From Rhizobium sp. Root1334 (lineage in GTDB: Bacteria > Pseudomonadota > Alphaproteobacteria > Rhizobiales > Rhizobiaceae), in NCBI RefSeq assembly GCF_001426665.1, contig NZ_LMEY01000003.1, positions 44,966 to 83,189 of the forward strand: a stretch of DNA of 38,224 nucleotides, in the 5' to 3' direction. Position 1 is the first letter of the stretch. Every line of letters starts with the position of its first letter. Below the pieces are notes generated by a model. The model had not been told where the DNA came from. It searched no databases and saw only the letters and a program-made list of their open reading frames with translations. Below are positions 8,198-15,053 of this stretch, one piece after another. The position numbers were made by a program, and so were the translations under genes.

Positions 8198-9163
8198 ATA
8201 CTTTCCTACATACTCCGCCGCTCCGCCATCTTGGTGCTGTCGGTCGTCATTGCCGCCGTCATTCTGTTCGTGCTGCTGCGCCTCTTGCCGGGCGACCCCG
8301 CAAATGCGCTGGTTTCCGTCGGCGCCGATGCGGCGCAGATCGAGGCCGCCCGCAAGCAGGTGGGTTCCGACTTGCCGCTCTACGAACAATTTCTACGTTT
8401 TGCCGGCAGTCTGGCCCGCTTCGACCTCGGCAACTCCTTCGTCAGCGGCGCGCCGGTACTCAATGAAATCGGCAAGCGCCTCATCGTCACCGTACCGTTG
8501 ACCCTGATGGCCTTTGCCGTTTCCATCGCCATCGCTGTTCCTCTCGGCATCCTCTCTGTCGTGCGCCAGAATCGGTGGTACGGCGCGTTGATCTCGGTCG
8601 TTTCGCAGCTTGGAATTGCCGTGCCAGTGTTCTGGATCGGCATTCTTCTGGTCACGGTGTTTGCGGTCAATCTGCGGCTTTTTCCCTCCGGAGGCTTTCC
8701 CTCGCGCGGCTGGCAGGCGCCCGGCGCCGCCGTTCAGGCCTTGGTGCTGCCGGTTGTGACCATCGCCATCGTCATGTCTGCGTCTTTGATCCGGTATGTG
8801 CGTTCGGCAACCCAGGATGTTCTGGGCAGCGACTACTTGCGCACCGCGAGGGCGCTGGGCGCGACCTTCTCCGAGGCGCTGATCCGCCACGGCATCCGCA
8901 ACGGGGCCGTTCCGGTCATTTCCGTGCTTGGTATCGAGCTGGCATCCACCCTGCTTGGCGCTGTGGTGGTGGAACGGGTATTTGCCCTGCCGGGCCTTGG
9001 TTCCATGCTGCTGCTCGGCATCGAACAGCGGGACTATCCGAATGTGCAGGGCGTGCTGTTCGTTTCGACATTGCTGGTGCTGCTGGTCGGCTTTGCTGCC
9101 GACCTTATCCAACGTTTGATCGATCCACGCCTGCGTACCCGAGTTGTAGGAGGTGGGGCATGA
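8198..9163 (+). CDS. Peptide-type ABC permease, DppB-like, apparent ATA start
   Basis: This permease is of the DppB/OppB type. Starting at ATA 8198 it has 321 residues, the normal family length, and begins with the conserved LSYILRRSAILVLS. The first ordinary initiation codon in frame is TTG at 8231, which would cut off this conserved N-terminus and the start of the first membrane helix. An in-frame TGA at 8183 rules out anything upstream. AGAGG at 8185-8189 lies 8 nt before the ATA, ideal for initiation there. The C-terminal half shows the EAA-type loop DYLRTARALGATFSEALIRHG and the ERVFALPGLG motif. The real start is either a rare ATA, a mutated ATG or a sequencing error. The stop overlaps the next gene. 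Confidence 0.85.
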   Translation: MLSYILRRSAILVLSVVIAAVILFVLLRLLPGDPANALVSVGADAAQIEAARKQVGSDLPLYEQFLRFAGSLARFDLGNSFVSGAPVLNEIGKRLIVTVPLTLMAFAVSIAIAVPLGILSVVRQNRWYGALISVVSQLGIAVPVFWIGILLVTVFAVNLRLFPSGGFPSRGWQAPGAAVQALVLPVVTIAIVMSASLIRYVRSATQDVLGSDYLRTARALGATFSEALIRHGIRNGAVPVISVLGIELASTLLGAVVVERVFALPGLGSMLLLGIEQRDYPNVQGVLFVSTLLVLLVGFAADLIQRLIDPRLRTRVVGGGA

Positions 9164-10023
9164 GCGTGCCAGAACCTCTGATTGCAACTGAAAGCGTGCC
9201 GCAAAAATCGACCGTTCCCTGGCCGCTTGCCATCGGCGGACTTCTCGTTGGTCTGCATGTCGTGATCGCGCTCCTCTCGCTCGTTTGGACACCTTACGGC
9301 GTGGCCGACATGGTCGGCGGCCGGCTCGAAGGTCCTTCGTTCGCGCACTGGGCAGGCACAGACCGGCTCGGCCGCGATCTCATGACCCAGATCATGGTCG
9401 GCTCACGCATCGCGCTCGTCGTCGGCTGCGGGGCGGTTGCGCTCGGCGCCTTGATCGGTGTGACAGCCGGGGTTCTATCGGCCTTTGCCACGCGCACGCT
9501 GGATGATGTGCTGGCCGCAGCCCTGGATATCCTCATCGCTTTCCCGACGCTGCTGCTCGCCATGCTGATCGTTGCTTCCGGCGACGGGGCAAGCCTGTGG
9601 ACGGCAATCCTCGCCATCGGCATCGCCGGTTCGGCCATCGTGGCGCGGTTGTCGCGCATTCTTGCAAAGCGCATCCTCGCAATGGATTACATCACGGCGG
9701 CGCGCATTTCCGGTACGTCGTGGCCGGGTATCGTGCGTATCCATGTCCTGCCGAACATCTGGCCGACGCTCGTTGTCAATTTCGCGCTGCAATTCGGATT
9801 GGCCATCATTGCCGAGGCATCGCTGTCCTATCTGGGGCTCGGTGCGCCGCCGCCGAACGCCTCCTGGGGTCGGTTGCTGCAGGAGGCGCAGGCATCCGTT
9901 TATACCGCCCCCTTCGGCGCCATCGCCCCCGGTCTTGCGCTGGTCTCGCTGGTCATTGGTCTCAATCTCTTTGCCGACGGCCTGCGTGAGGTTGCGGATC
10001 CGACCCGAAGGAGAAGCCGGTGA
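9160..10023 (+). CDS. Peptide-type ABC permease, DppC-like
   Basis: This 287-residue second permease starts at an ATG that overlaps the preceding stop (ATGA), with a strong GTAGGAGGTG upstream. The open frame continues far upstream only as a shadow of the previous gene. The DppC landmarks are a single N-terminal helix, the HWAGTDRLGRDLMTQIMVGSR stretch after the first periplasmic segment, the EAA-type loop DYITAARISGTSWPGIVRIH, and EASLSYLGLGAPPPNASWG near the C-terminus. It pairs with the DppB-like subunit. Confidence 0.9.
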   Translation: MSVPEPLIATESVPQKSTVPWPLAIGGLLVGLHVVIALLSLVWTPYGVADMVGGRLEGPSFAHWAGTDRLGRDLMTQIMVGSRIALVVGCGAVALGALIGVTAGVLSAFATRTLDDVLAAALDILIAFPTLLLAMLIVASGDGASLWTAILAIGIAGSAIVARLSRILAKRILAMDYITAARISGTSWPGIVRIHVLPNIWPTLVVNFALQFGLAIIAEASLSYLGLGAPPPNASWGRLLQEAQASVYTAPFGAIAPGLALVSLVIGLNLFADGLREVADPTRRRSR

Positions 10024-10829
10024 GCGCCTTGCTGTCAGTCGACAATCTGGAGATCCGTACGCCCGGACGGACGCTTGTTTCCGGCATTTCCTTTTCGATC
10101 GCCGCTGGCGAGCGGGTCGGGCTCATTGGCGAATCCGGGTCAGGCAAGTCGCTGACAGCGTTGGCCATGCTGGGTCTCCTGCCGGAGCCGATGCGGGTTG
10201 CCGGCTCGATTCTGCTGGACGGTCATCAGGTGATCGGTACACGCGATCGCGATCTCGTGCCATTGCGTGGAACGGGCGTCGCCGTCGTGTTTCAGGAGCC
10301 TATGACCGCGCTCGATCCGCTGATGCGGATCGGTCACCAAGTTGGGGAAGTGGTGCGCCGCCGGGCCATGCGCGACGGAATCGCTTGCGGCAGGGAAGAG
10401 GTATCGCGGCGGGTACTGGGACTTTTGGAACGCGTTGCGCTTCCGGAGGCGGATCGTATTGCCCGCGCCTTCCCGCACGAGATTTCCGGCGGCCAGCGTC
10501 AGCGTGCGGCCATCGCCATGGCACTCGCCTGCCGGCCGAAGCTGCTGATTGCCGACGAACCCACCACCGCGCTTGATGTCACCACACAGATGGAAATTCT
10601 GAAACTGCTGGAAGGCCTGGTCCAGGACGAAGCGATGGGGCTGCTTTTCATCAGCCACGATCTGCCTGTCGTGGCGAGCATCGCCACCCGTGCGCTGGTG
10701 ATGCGCGGCGGCAGGCTGATCGAGGAAGGGCCGGTCGCGGCACTCTTCAACCGGCCGGCACATCCCTATACCGGAAGCCTGGTCGCCGCCGCCCGTGCGT
10801 TCGATGCGGCGCTGGAGATGACGCAATGA
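10020..10829 (+). CDS. Peptide/nickel-type ABC ATPase, DppD/NikD-like
   Basis: This 269-residue ATPase has a GTG start overlapping the previous stop (GTGA), with AAGGAGAAG upstream. Walker A is GESGSGKS (37-44), the signature ISGGQ is at 155-159, Walker B ends D179-E180, and the switch histidine is H213. At 269 residues it is shorter than classical DppD/OppD proteins (about 320-330), nearer to NikD/NikE in size, and it lacks the cysteine-rich C-terminal extension of DppD. The HPYTGSLV segment of this subfamily is present. It forms the ATPase pair with the next gene product. Confidence 0.88.
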   Translation: MSALLSVDNLEIRTPGRTLVSGISFSIAAGERVGLIGESGSGKSLTALAMLGLLPEPMRVAGSILLDGHQVIGTRDRDLVPLRGTGVAVVFQEPMTALDPLMRIGHQVGEVVRRRAMRDGIACGREEVSRRVLGLLERVALPEADRIARAFPHEISGGQRQRAAIAMALACRPKLLIADEPTTALDVTTQMEILKLLEGLVQDEAMGLLFISHDLPVVASIATRALVMRGGRLIEEGPVAALFNRPAHPYTGSLVAAARAFDAALEMTQ

Positions 10830-11578
10830 CCCTTCTCGATCTTACTGGCGTTTCCTTCGCCTATGGCGGCGGCAAGACTGTTTTGCAGGGCATAGACCTG
10901 TCCATCCGTGCAGGAAACAATCTCGGCATTGTCGGCGAATCCGGTTCCGGCAAGACGACGCTTCTGAAGCTGCTGCTTGGGCTGGAGCGTGTCTCCGCCG
11001 GCACGGTATCCTTTCGCGGCCAAAGCCTCGACACCGGCAATCGCAGCTTCATGCGCGGTTTTCGCCGTAGCGTACAGGCCGTTTTCCAGGATCCATATTC
11101 ATCGCTAGATCCGCGCCAGCGGGTCTTCGACATCATAGCGGAGCCGTTGCGCTCGCTGAAAATCGAAACCGACATTGCCAATGCTGTGGCTGAGGCCTTG
11201 CAGGATGTTGATCTGCCAGCGGATGCGGCCGGACGCTATCCGCATGAATTTTCCGGTGGCCAACGCCAGCGTATCGCAATCGCGCGCGCAATCGTCGCCA
11301 AGCCCGACCTCATTATCGCCGACGAGGTGGTCAGCGCTCTCGATCTCTCCACCCGCACGCGAATCATCGACCTCATGCGCACTCTCGCGTCCCGGATGAC
11401 TTTTATCGTGGTCTCGCATGATATTGCCCTGGTGGCGCTGCTTTGCGAACAGTTGGTGGTGCTGGAAAAGGGCCTGATTGTCGAAAAGGGCGCCACGCGC
11501 GACCTGCTTTCCCGCCCCGCGCATCCTTACACGCAAAAGCTGCTCGCGAGCATGCCGAGAATGCCGGTGACTGGATGA
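10826..11578 (+). CDS. Peptide/nickel-type ABC ATPase, DppF/NikE-like
   Basis: This 250-residue ATPase overlaps the previous gene by 4 bp. Walker A is GESGSGKTT (37-45), the signature FSGGQ is at 142-146 and Walker B is IIADE (D166-E167). The residue after the Walker B glutamate is Val where the family mostly has Pro (DEVVSALD rather than DEPVSALD); this is a mild variant and the catalytic glutamate is kept. The C-terminal HPYTQKLL segment is present but the long extension of OppF/DppF is missing, so the length again fits NikE. It is the last gene of this importer operon. Confidence 0.88.
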   Translation: MTLLDLTGVSFAYGGGKTVLQGIDLSIRAGNNLGIVGESGSGKTTLLKLLLGLERVSAGTVSFRGQSLDTGNRSFMRGFRRSVQAVFQDPYSSLDPRQRVFDIIAEPLRSLKIETDIANAVAEALQDVDLPADAAGRYPHEFSGGQRQRIAIARAIVAKPDLIIADEVVSALDLSTRTRIIDLMRTLASRMTFIVVSHDIALVALLCEQLVVLEKGLIVEKGATRDLLSRPAHPYTQKLLASMPRMPVTG

Positions 11579-11690
11579 TAGGCAGGCGCCGGCCGGTCCT
11601 AGCCTGAGGTCTGAAGCTGGCTTTACTGGAAAAGCGCACCATCCTTCTTACCACTCTGTTGCCTTGCCCGGTTTGTCGGGCCTCTACACG

Positions 11691-11870
11691 GTGTTGAGGA
11701 TCACCATCCTGAATGACGTCGCGCGTGCCGGATGGCCGCCAAATTCACGCCTCGCGTTGTCGATGTTGAGGCCGCCATGGCCAATAGAGCGAGACGCTAG
11801 CCCGGAACCGTGAAATTCTCGGCCTCTTTCTACGGGGCTATTTTCACGGCGCGTCAGGCCTACTTCGGGC
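11691..11870 (+). pseudogene. Possible decayed LacI-type helix-turn-helix fragment
   Basis: The frame at 11691 reads RITILNDVARAG, which resembles the start of LacI-family DNA-binding domains (RITI.DVAR.AG). A second frame further on reads TPRVVDVEAAMANRAR, then a stop, then PGTVKFSAS, reminiscent of the family's TR.RV..AA....Y.PN..A segment. A frameshift, an internal deletion and a stop would be needed to join them. The match is short and could be chance. If real, it would be the remnant of a regulator for the adjacent chitooligosaccharide operon. Confidence 0.2.
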
Positions 11871-12120
11871 TTGTCACTGCTCTTGTCAGCACCTGCGTCT
11901 TAAAGGCGATTGATATTCAAGCAGGATTCACGACGAGCAGAACTTTTCCGGTTGATAACCTTGTGATTTCTCCATGAAAATTTCGCGCGGAAAACGCCAA
12001 TTATAGAAAATTCATTTCATATTAAAGTGCTAATGGAGAAAATTATATTGACTATGAAGGAATTCTACGCATTATTTGGAAAATAAATTACGTCGCCCGG
12101 CGATGACATATTACGGGAAC

Positions 12121-12154
12121 ATACGGGTTCAGAGCATGAGGGAATACGGTTCAG
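12121..12154. repeat. Short direct repeat upstream of the hexosaminidase operon
   Basis: ATACGGGTTCAG (12121-12132) is repeated as ATACGGTTCAG (12144-12154), differing by one G, with starts 23 bp apart. A weaker third copy of the core, TTACGGGAAC, lies at 12111-12120. Spacing of about two helical turns would suit a dimeric regulator, but no family is identified. Confidence 0.35.
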
Positions 12155-12407
12155 CAGGGTGCGCGCCGCGACAGGCGCCAGCAGGCCTCGGCTGGACGGT
12201 GTGTGCTTGGGCCCTTTTCGGAGCAGACTGACATGCCCATTCTTATGGCTCAACTTGCCTCCAAGGCAGGTATCTCATCGTGCGCCGCCGTCGAGATCGG
12301 GGCTGTTTCGCGTTGAAATCGCTCATCCCTCTCCATGCGGGATTCCAGTTGGTCTCCCCAGCGGTCACGCATGCCGCCTTGCCGAATTTCTCCCTGGCGA
12401 AGGCGGG

Positions 12408-12435
12408 CAGGGGGCCGTCCAAACGCGGCCCCCTG
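12408..12435 (+). promoter_or_regulatory. Strong GC hairpin in the hexosaminidase operon leader
   Basis: CAGGGGGCCG (12408-12417) pairs perfectly with CGGCCCCCTG (12426-12435) across an 8-nt loop. It ends 79 bp upstream of the GH20 start. There is no T-run, so it is not a standard terminator; it may be a leader structure or the end of upstream transcription. Confidence 0.45.
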
Positions 12436-12514
12436 TACCTGCGGGGTGCTGGCCTGCTCGCACCGAAGCCAGCCGCTGCTGCGTGACCTGTTTGACGATC
12501 AAAGGAAAGACCCG

Positions 12515-14536
12515 ATGACTGTGCCTTCCGAGCCCAACCTCTCCATGCTTTTCGAAACGGTCTGGACGCCGCCTGCCGGCGAAGAGGCGCCGCGCTATAC
12601 GGTGCGGCTGACCAATCTCGGCGCGACGCCGCTGGCGGATTTCGTGCTTTGCTTCAGCGGCCCGGCCCGATTGCAGGCGACGGCGGAAATTCAGAACGGA
12701 CGGCTGGTGCGGCGCTTTTCCAACCACAGCACGATAGCACCGCCGGATGGCTTCGTGCTGCTGCCCGGCGCAACCTGGGAGGCGAGCAGCCGCCAGCTCT
12801 CCTATCCATTGCGCCACTGGAGCGACGGCGCGCGCAATGCCTATGTGGTCACCGCCGAAGGAACGATCCTGCCGGCGCGTGTGCTGCCAACCATCTCCAC
12901 AGCCGCGGAAAACGCACCGCGCCGCGGCACTGCCCGCGCGCCGGTCCCGTTCAATCCGCCGGAACCGCTGTCGATTCTTCCCTGGCCGAAGGATGTCCGG
13001 GGTATCGCAGGTGGGCAGGTGCCGCACGGGCTTGCCCTTGGCACTGGATCTGCAGCAGCGGTTGAGGCGGCCGACGCCTTCGCGGACATCACGGCGCGGC
13101 TTTTTCCCGGCGAAGGGTTGGTACGGGACGCTCATCAGGGCGGTTTGACAGTGCGTTTTGCCGAACGGGCGGGCGAAGCGGAGGCCTACCGCCTCGACTT
13201 TGCAGCCGATGGCGTGCTCGTCACTGCCGCCGCGTCTGCGGGCTTCCTTTATGGCCTCATCACCCTCGGTCAAATTCTTCGCGGCGCGCGGCGTCAGCCG
13301 GCGACCTTCCTCTTCCCTGTGGCAGGCACGATCGAGGATGCCCCGCGCATGGACTTTCGTGGCTGCCATCTCGATGTGGCGCGGCAGTTTTACGCGGGGG
13401 CAGAGGTCAAGCAGTTCCTGGCGGTGCTTGCCTGGAACAAGCTCAACCGCTTCCACTGGCACCTCACCGACGACGAGGCTTGGCGCATCGAGATCGCTGC
13501 CTATCCGCACCTGACGGAGAAGGCCGCCTGGCGTGGGCATGGCCTGTCCGTGCCGCCGCTCTTCGGGTCCGGGCCTTTCGCCACTGGCGGTTACTACACG
13601 CAGGCCGAAGTGCGCGAGATCGTGGCGCTTGCCGGGCGTTACGCCATTGCAGTCATCCCGGAAATCGATGTTCCCGGCCACAGCTTTGCTCTGCTTCAGG
13701 CGTTGCCTGAACTGCGTGACCCCGATGAGACCGGCGAGTATGCCTCCGTGCAGGGCATGCCGAACAATTGCCTCAACCCCGCCCAGCCGAAAGCGATCGC
13801 CTTCATGGAGACGGTGATGCGGGAACTCGCCGGGCTCTTTCCCGCCGGCATCCTGCATGTCGGCGCCGATGAAGTGCCTCTCGGGGCCTGGTCCGGCTCG
13901 CCGATGGCACTCGCCATGCTCGCCAGTCTTTCCGGCGAAGACGCGGCCAGGAGCCATGCGCAGCAAAACAACATGGAGACCAACCACAACGGCGCCGATG
14001 ACATCGAGGATGCGCCGACCGCCGTGCTGCAGGCCGCGTTCCTGCGGCAGGTGCATGAAAGCGTGCGTTCGCTCGGTTGCGTGACCGGCGGCTGGCAGGA
14101 GGCGGCGCATGGTGATGTGCTTGACAAGGGATCGTCGTACCTCATCGGCTGGCGCGACGTACCGGTGAGCGCCCGTCTTGCCGAAGCGGGTTATGACATG
14201 GTCGTGTCTCCGGGGCAGGCCTACTATCTCGACATGGCCCAATCCGCCGACTGGAACGAGCCCGGCGCCGGATGGGCAGGCTCCCCTTCTGCGCGCGACA
14301 CTTACGATTTCGATCCGGTCCAAGGTTGGACAGTGGAGCAGCTCACGCATTTCAAGGGCATTCAAGCCTGTATCTGGAATGAATCCATGGCCGATCGCGG
14401 GGTCTTCGACCGCCTCGTCTTCCCGCGCCTCTCGGCCATAGCGGAGACCGCCTGGACGCCGTGGGCACAGAAGGACTGGGACCGTTTCATCGTAAATGCG
14501 GCGCTGATGCCCAACCTCTACGGCCACTGGGCCTGA
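12515..14536 (+). CDS. Cytoplasmic GH20 beta-N-acetylhexosaminidase
   Basis: This 673-residue glycoside hydrolase family 20 enzyme removes terminal GlcNAc from chitooligosaccharides by substrate-assisted catalysis. The start (ATG 12515) follows AAAGGAAAG. Domains in order are an N-terminal beta-rich domain (about 1-130), a GH20b-type domain (about 145-275) and the catalytic barrel from about 285. FHWHLTDDEAW lies at 313-323, and the catalytic pair is D452-E453 in HVGADEV. There is no signal peptide, so the enzyme should work in the cytoplasm on imported sugar. It leads a seven-gene operon with a GNAT enzyme and an SBP_bac_5 importer, an arrangement that recalls the Vibrio chitobiose system, where an importer of this family is also linked to a hexosaminidase. 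Confidence 0.9.
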   Translation: MTVPSEPNLSMLFETVWTPPAGEEAPRYTVRLTNLGATPLADFVLCFSGPARLQATAEIQNGRLVRRFSNHSTIAPPDGFVLLPGATWEASSRQLSYPLRHWSDGARNAYVVTAEGTILPARVLPTISTAAENAPRRGTARAPVPFNPPEPLSILPWPKDVRGIAGGQVPHGLALGTGSAAAVEAADAFADITARLFPGEGLVRDAHQGGLTVRFAERAGEAEAYRLDFAADGVLVTAAASAGFLYGLITLGQILRGARRQPATFLFPVAGTIEDAPRMDFRGCHLDVARQFYAGAEVKQFLAVLAWNKLNRFHWHLTDDEAWRIEIAAYPHLTEKAAWRGHGLSVPPLFGSGPFATGGYYTQAEVREIVALAGRYAIAVIPEIDVPGHSFALLQALPELRDPDETGEYASVQGMPNNCLNPAQPKAIAFMETVMRELAGLFPAGILHVGADEVPLGAWSGSPMALAMLASLSGEDAARSHAQQNNMETNHNGADDIEDAPTAVLQAAFLRQVHESVRSLGCVTGGWQEAAHGDVLDKGSSYLIGWRDVPVSARLAEAGYDMVVSPGQAYYLDMAQSADWNEPGAGWAGSPSARDTYDFDPVQGWTVEQLTHFKGIQACIWNESMADRGVFDRLVFPRLSAIAETAWTPWAQKDWDRFIVNAALMPNLYGHWA

Positions 14537-14550
14537 CGGAGAGCGAAGCG

Positions 14551-15048
14551 ATGCCCGATCTTCTCGTCAACCTCTACTCCCAAAAGTTCAAGGGGCTCGC
14601 CGCGCTGCCACCGGTCGCGGGCGTCGCGATCCGCGCGGCGCTGGCGCCGGAAATGGCGCTCGTCGTCGATTGGGTGCGCGAAAACTTTTCCGACAACTGG
14701 GCAAGCGAGGTGACAGTCGCTTTTTCGCGCCGGCCGGCCGCGTGCCTTGTCGCTGTCTCGGAAGGGCGGCTCATCGGCTTTGCCTGCCATGACATCGTGG
14801 CACGTGGCTTCTTCGGCCCGACGGGCGTGCATCCGGATGCGCGCGGCAGGGGTGTTGGCGTGGCGCTGCTTGCCGCCGCGTTATCGGCGCTGAAGGCGGA
14901 TGGTTATGCCTATGCGGTGATCGGCGATGCCGGGCCGGTGGATTTTTATGCACGTACGGTCGGTGCAACACCGATCCCTGCGGAGGACAAGGGCGTCTAC
15001 GAAGGCATGTTGCGCCGACCGAAATCTGACAGAACAAGAGAGGAGTGA
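14551..15048 (+). CDS. GNAT-family N-acetyltransferase
   Basis: This 165-residue protein has the GNAT acetyl-CoA binding motif A as VHPDARGRGVGVALLAAALS (about residues 91-110) and a C-terminal DFYARTVGA segment typical of the fold. The ATG at 14551 follows GGAGAGCGA and lies 14 bp after the GH20 stop. It is placed between the hexosaminidase and the importer genes, and the next gene's ribosome site overlaps its end. The substrate is unknown. By context it may acetylate glucosamine or partly deacetylated chitooligosaccharides so that they enter GlcNAc catabolism, but this is inference; GNAT substrates cannot be read from sequence. Confidence 0.82.
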   Translation: MPDLLVNLYSQKFKGLAALPPVAGVAIRAALAPEMALVVDWVRENFSDNWASEVTVAFSRRPAACLVAVSEGRLIGFACHDIVARGFFGPTGVHPDARGRGVGVALLAAALSALKADGYAYAVIGDAGPVDFYARTVGATPIPAEDKGVYEGMLRRPKSDRTREE

Positions 15049-15053
15049 GTGAA

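Larger units (their letters stand above)
11579..12514. other. 936-bp region without an intact gene
   Basis: No open frame here looks like a real protein. The first half (11580-11930) is GC-rich and contains a possible decayed LacI-type fragment, listed separately. Positions 11930-12100 are strikingly AT-rich compared with the rest of the window, as expected for a promoter region; a TTGACT lies at 12048-12053 but no convincing -10 follows it. From 12111 onward there are short TACGG repeats and then a strong GC hairpin in what is probably the leader of the hexosaminidase operon. No IS ends or RNA genes were recognised. Confidence 0.6.

Noticed and set aside
8182..8466. ATG at 8182 as the start of the DppB-like permease
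   Set aside because: It is in a different frame; the 8182 frame gives a short Arg-rich product without membrane helices.
12048..12076. TTGACT followed by ATTATT as a sigma-70 promoter for the hexosaminidase operon
   Set aside because: The -10 matches only three of six positions and the distance to the gene is over 430 bp; not enough to call.
11579..12514. Mobile element or recombination scar in the long gene-free region
   Set aside because: No terminal inverted repeats, transposase fragment or target duplication could be seen.
13158..13514. Plus-strand alternative frame inside the GH20 gene
   Set aside because: Out of frame with conserved GH20 sequence and rich in Arg and Ser, typical of shadows.
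12365..14527. A 720-residue minus-strand open frame antisense to the hexosaminidase gene
   Set aside because: It is rich in Arg, Gly, His and Pro without domain motifs, while the plus strand has clear GH20 domains. It is a high-GC shadow.
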